DNA of 64,000 bases from Roseimaritima ulvae (GTDB lineage Bacteria; Planctomycetota; Planctomycetia; Pirellulales; Pirellulaceae): NCBI RefSeq assembly GCF_008065135.1, contig NZ_CP042914.1, forward strand, positions 5,313,404 to 5,377,403, given 5' to 3'. Both the position numbers and the translations under genes were made by a program. Shown in pieces: positions 62,301 through 64,000 of this stretch. The first letter of the stretch is position 1. The number at the start of each line of letters is the position of its first letter. Below the pieces are notes generated by a model. It had not been told where the DNA came from, ran no database searches, and was given only the letters and a program-made list of their open reading frames with translations.

Positions 62301-63496
62301 CGGAAACCGACAACACCGACAACGAAGTCGATGAGCAGACCCCGCTGGTGCCTGCGTTTGACTTGGTGCTGAGCAAAACCGGTTTGACCGAAATCGCTCC
62401 CGGTGGGAACTTGACGTATACCATCACCGTTTCCAATGCCTCCGGACCCAGCGACGCTACCGGGCTGGTGATCACCGATACCTTGCCGGCCGGAACGACC
62501 TTTGTCAGCGGCAGCATCAATGGACAGGCGGCAACGGAAAGTAACGGCGTGGTCACCTTCGACGCCGGAACTCTGGCCGCCGGCGATAGCGTGTCCGCCA
62601 CGCTGACCGTGACCGTGGACGCCGGCGCAACCGGAACGCTCTCGAATACCGCCACCGTATCGGCCGCGGAAAACGAAGCCGTCACCAGCAACAACACCGA
62701 CACGGCGGATACTGATCTGGTTCCCGACGTGGACTTGACCGTGGGCAAAACGGTCACCCTGGACGATGCCCAAGTCGGCGCGGAATTGACCTACACGATC
62801 ACTGTCACCAACGACGGCACCTCGACAGCCACCTCGGTGACCGCCACCGATACACTGCCCGCCGGACTGACCTTTGTCAGCGGCACCGGGCCCGACGGCG
62901 CCCTGTCGGCCACCGGTCAGACCATCGACGTCAGCATCGGCACGCTGGCTGCCGGCGCATCGGAAACCTTTACGATCATCGCCAGCATCGACGCCGATGC
63001 CTCGGGCGACTTGGTCAACAGCGTGACCGTGGCCACACCGCTGACCGAAGTCGACGCGACCAACAACACCGCCCAAGCCACCACCACGGTCGACCCCGTG
63101 CTGTCGACCATCGCGGGTGTGGTGTATGTCGACAGTAACAACAACGGAGTTCAGGACGCGGGGGAAGCCGGCATCGCCGACGTCACGATGACACTGACCG
63201 GTACCGACACGCTGGGCAACACCATTTCCCGCACGGTGACCACCGGCAGCGATGGCGCGTACCTGTTTGACCAATTGCCGGCGGGAACCTATACGCTCAC
63301 CCAAACCGATCCCGATCAGTTTTTGGATGGTCAGGACTCCGCCGGAACCATCGATGGAGTGGCTTCGGGTGCAACGGTCGGCAACGACGAAATCTCCAAC
63401 ATCCTGCTCGGCTCTGACGTGGATGCCGTGATGTTCAACTTCGGAGAACTGAATCAACCCTTCTCCAAACGCCGTTTCCTGGCGTCAACGACCTAG
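59324..63496 (+). CDS. Giant SdrD B-like / DUF11 repeat surface protein
   Basis: 1390 residues from the ATG at 59324 (AAGGA eight bases upstream); the open frame continues back to 59132 without protein-like text. A basic RRRLQLERLAKRELLAAD start is the planctomycete signature of exported giant proteins. It has an N-terminal SdrD B-like domain (about 30-110), a second (LGDTVFRDNDDNGVQDAGEP, about 355-460), six DUF11 repeats, each with a T(Y/F)-(V/T)-x-N-x-G core and DTLPA, and a final SdrD B domain with IAGVVYVDSNNNGVQDAGEA. It ends FSKRRFLASTT. Asp-rich loops suggest calcium binding. It is probably a cell-surface adhesin or stalk-like component. A strong terminator follows. Confidence 0.88.
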   Translation: MVLSRLFHRLNPRNRKQQPQRRRLQLERLAKRELLAADLGVITGTVYTDLAGDDSVNSIVNTSGATVADPVLENVDVTLYLDDGTNPGVLDVGAGADTLVGTDTTGADGVFRFEGLSPGQYLLVQTAVAGLISNTDPVVVTVTDDDGEEVQSIDDFSSGDQSLSVADDTQPPDVSSVAGSMIGGERDMQLTNQNGGDPITLIVDTGSTQLTLASPLGVTANGLVQYDGIDGSITLDATGLNSADLVQGTEGTGLLLGVFGDLAGGTLNVRIYTDADNASETTVNVPVDVAIQELFVQFSDFTTLGGATGPADFTDVGAIEAELQGVASLDARISVLSSIAPVEVTQNLANYEPLTLGDTVFRDNDDNGVQDAGEPGITGVDVNLYLDADASGDLDTGTDTFIGTTTTIAGGAYSFTNLEPGTYLVQIPTTEFAAGQALFGYTSSAGNDPAPDPDDNVDEDDNGTLQGALGVVSSAITLVSQGEPIDDGDADPSTNLTLDFGFVPEADLMVAKELLTATPTAGEEASFRITVTNNGDLVANNLVIEDAIPAGLVFNRIENASAGLDAPTVSGTTVTATATSLAVGASLSFDIIVDIPASTTGNAIVNTATVTADEKDSVPGNNSDTAAVPITVDTDLRIQKDADLTTVASGGTLTYTMVVTNDGPSDATGVIVTDTLPADVTFSSGNVEGDGAAVTANNGVITADVGDLADGESKTITIVVDVAPNAEDTLTNTATVSNVPDTDNNPDNDTDTAVTDVNRQVDVGITKTASADPVAGELMTYTFLVENNGTGDARGVTVTDTLPANLSFDSFAAGTSGATLDQTGQDLTFTIGDLAAGASASFTIDVLIDASVADDATISNTAVVDTTDIDTNTDNDSSTVPVTVEREVDLSVTKDDNVDTGVPGQAITYTIVAQNNGPSDASGVQIIDTLPAAFTVTAVNQGNTTFVSANGVITFTVGDLAAGASETVTITGTIDSSATNELVNSVEVDGNETETDNTDNEVDEQTPLVPAFDLVLSKTGLTEIAPGGNLTYTITVSNASGPSDATGLVITDTLPAGTTFVSGSINGQAATESNGVVTFDAGTLAAGDSVSATLTVTVDAGATGTLSNTATVSAAENEAVTSNNTDTADTDLVPDVDLTVGKTVTLDDAQVGAELTYTITVTNDGTSTATSVTATDTLPAGLTFVSGTGPDGALSATGQTIDVSIGTLAAGASETFTIIASIDADASGDLVNSVTVATPLTEVDATNNTAQATTTVDPVLSTIAGVVYVDSNNNGVQDAGEAGIADVTMTLTGTDTLGNTISRTVTTGSDGAYLFDQLPAGTYTLTQTDPDQFLDGQDSAGTIDGVASGATVGNDEISNILLGSDVDAVMFNFGELNQPFSKRRFLASTT

Positions 63497-63510
63497 CCTA
63501 CGGGTTCAAC

Positions 63511-63542
63511 AACGTTTCTCCGACGGGGGGAAGAGAAACGTT
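63511..63542. repeat. AACGTTTCTC hairpin
   Basis: Perfect 10-bp inverted repeat AACGTTTCTC / GAGAAACGTT immediately after the giant protein gene. Confidence 0.6.
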
Positions 63543-63544
63543 GC

Positions 63545-63627
63545 AAGCGAGGGCGACGAGGTGGTATTTTCGTCGGCGGGAGCCGGTGGAAAAGACGAAA
63601 GTATCCACCCGTCGCCCTCGCTTTTTT
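63545..63627 (+). terminator. Intrinsic terminator of the giant surface-protein gene
   Basis: AAGCGAGGGCGACGAGGTGG pairs with CCACCCGTCGCCCTCGCTT (one bulge), followed by a T run. The loop is long (about 40 bases). It ends at the 3' edge of the convergent membrane-protein gene. Confidence 0.75.
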
Positions 63628-64000
63628 ATTGGTCGTTGTTCGCTCCGCGAACATAACGAAAAATCGTTGTGTTCGCGGAGCGAACAACGACCATGAGCGC
63701 CACCATGGCCACCAGCAGGCTGGGCGTCAGCCACCAAGGGCGATACCAAAACTCCACTTCCCAGTCGCCGGCCGGAAGCAATACGCCTTGGCCTAAATAG
63801 TCGACCGGATAGACCTCCGCGCTCGTCCAGTTTATCGGCTCGTCGCTGTCCGCTCGCAGTGGGCGGTAACGACAGTGCCAGTGACCGTCTTGAAAGCTGT
63901 GCCTCGACAACAGCCCTGCCGCGGCGCCGTGGACGGTCAATCGCAATCGTTCGGCGGTCTCCTCGACCACCTCCAGCTTGGCAACTGAGCCCGCTTTTAC
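63626..64000 (-). CDS. C-terminal part of a YfhO-like membrane protein (5' end beyond window)
   Basis: The frame is open from the window edge (VKAGSVAKLEVVEETAERLR) for 124 residues to a stop at 63626. The pattern LLSRHSFQDGHWHCRYRPLR, VLLPAGDWEVEFWYRPWWLT and a final membrane helix (PSLLVAMVALMVVVR) is that of the periplasmic end of YfhO-type multi-spanning proteins linked to glycosylation of envelope polymers. The main membrane part lies outside the window, so the family call is tentative. Confidence 0.55.
   Translation of the reverse strand, partial: VKAGSVAKLEVVEETAERLRLTVHGAAAGLLSRHSFQDGHWHCRYRPLRADSDEPINWTSAEVYPVDYLGQGVLLPAGDWEVEFWYRPWWLTPSLLVAMVALMVVVRSANTTIFRYVRGANNDQ

Noticed and set aside
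60083-63457. 1124-residue open frame antisense to the giant surface protein
   Set aside because: It is the shadow of a strongly biased repeat-coding sequence; the translation is low-complexity Gly/Arg/Val text without a start site or family features, whereas the plus strand has clear domains.

Overview
The window looks like chromosomal DNA of a planctomycete, most likely of the Pirellulaceae (Rhodopirellula-like). Support comes from family content rather than a marker gene: a TIGR03067-type secreted protein, a BBP7-type outer-membrane protein, a DUF5722-type glycosidase-like protein, a sulfatase with a CSPTR active site, a giant SdrD/DUF11 surface protein with an LxRLxxRELLAAD-type N-terminus and an FSKRRFLAS C-terminus, and many dispersed palindromic repeats.

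Layout. 1-2226: truncated NarL-type response regulator, small secreted protein, Gfo/Idh/MocA oxidoreductase. About 2442-4395: group II intron with a short reverse transcriptase/maturase and a recognisable domain V. 4649-10491: tRNA-Arg(ACG) carrying an integrated element of about 5.77 kb, bounded by 48-bp direct repeats of the tRNA 3' half. It encodes a tyrosine integrase, a frameshifted excisionase-like gene, a Rep_trans-like initiator, a ribbon-helix-helix protein and an unknown cargo gene. The integrase reading frame runs through the attachment core, so integrated and circular forms encode different C-termini. 10.5-21 kb: a ParE-type toxin-antitoxin pair, a secreted protein, an unknown gene coupled to an MscS channel, decayed PIN and cytochrome genes, two carbohydrate-active enzymes and a spermidine-synthase-like protein.

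21.3-37.4 kb is a copper/silver resistance island. It holds two TolC-type outer-membrane proteins, a Cys-rich secreted protein, a CusB-like adaptor, a CusA-like pump, a secreted protein with three YHS-like modules, a CsoR-type repressor, a Tat-exported multicopper oxidase and a P1B-type ATPase. Three promoters in the island carry the same 17-bp inverted motif ATACC-N7-GGTAT, a plausible CsoR regulon. Between cusB and cusA sits a four-helix-bundle (S23/IVP-type) gene bounded by 27-bp near-perfect inverted repeats, and a related repeat is inserted in frame inside cusA.

38-50 kb: sialidase-like protein and sulfatase, two REP-associated (Y1) transposases each bracketed by palindromic repeats, an S9 peptidase, a beta-propeller protein, an M3 peptidase, and a class I glutamine-amidotransferase-like protein lacking its nucleophilic cysteine. 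50.8-64 kb: a 27-unit heptanucleotide array, a thiolase-fold ketoacyl synthase, a GYF-domain protein, a glycosyltransferase, ParA, a PhnZ-like HD protein, two small secreted proteins, a BBP7 protein, the giant surface protein and the end of a YfhO-like membrane protein.

At least six families of dispersed palindromic repeats fill the gaps between genes. No searches were run; family names rest on motifs read by eye.
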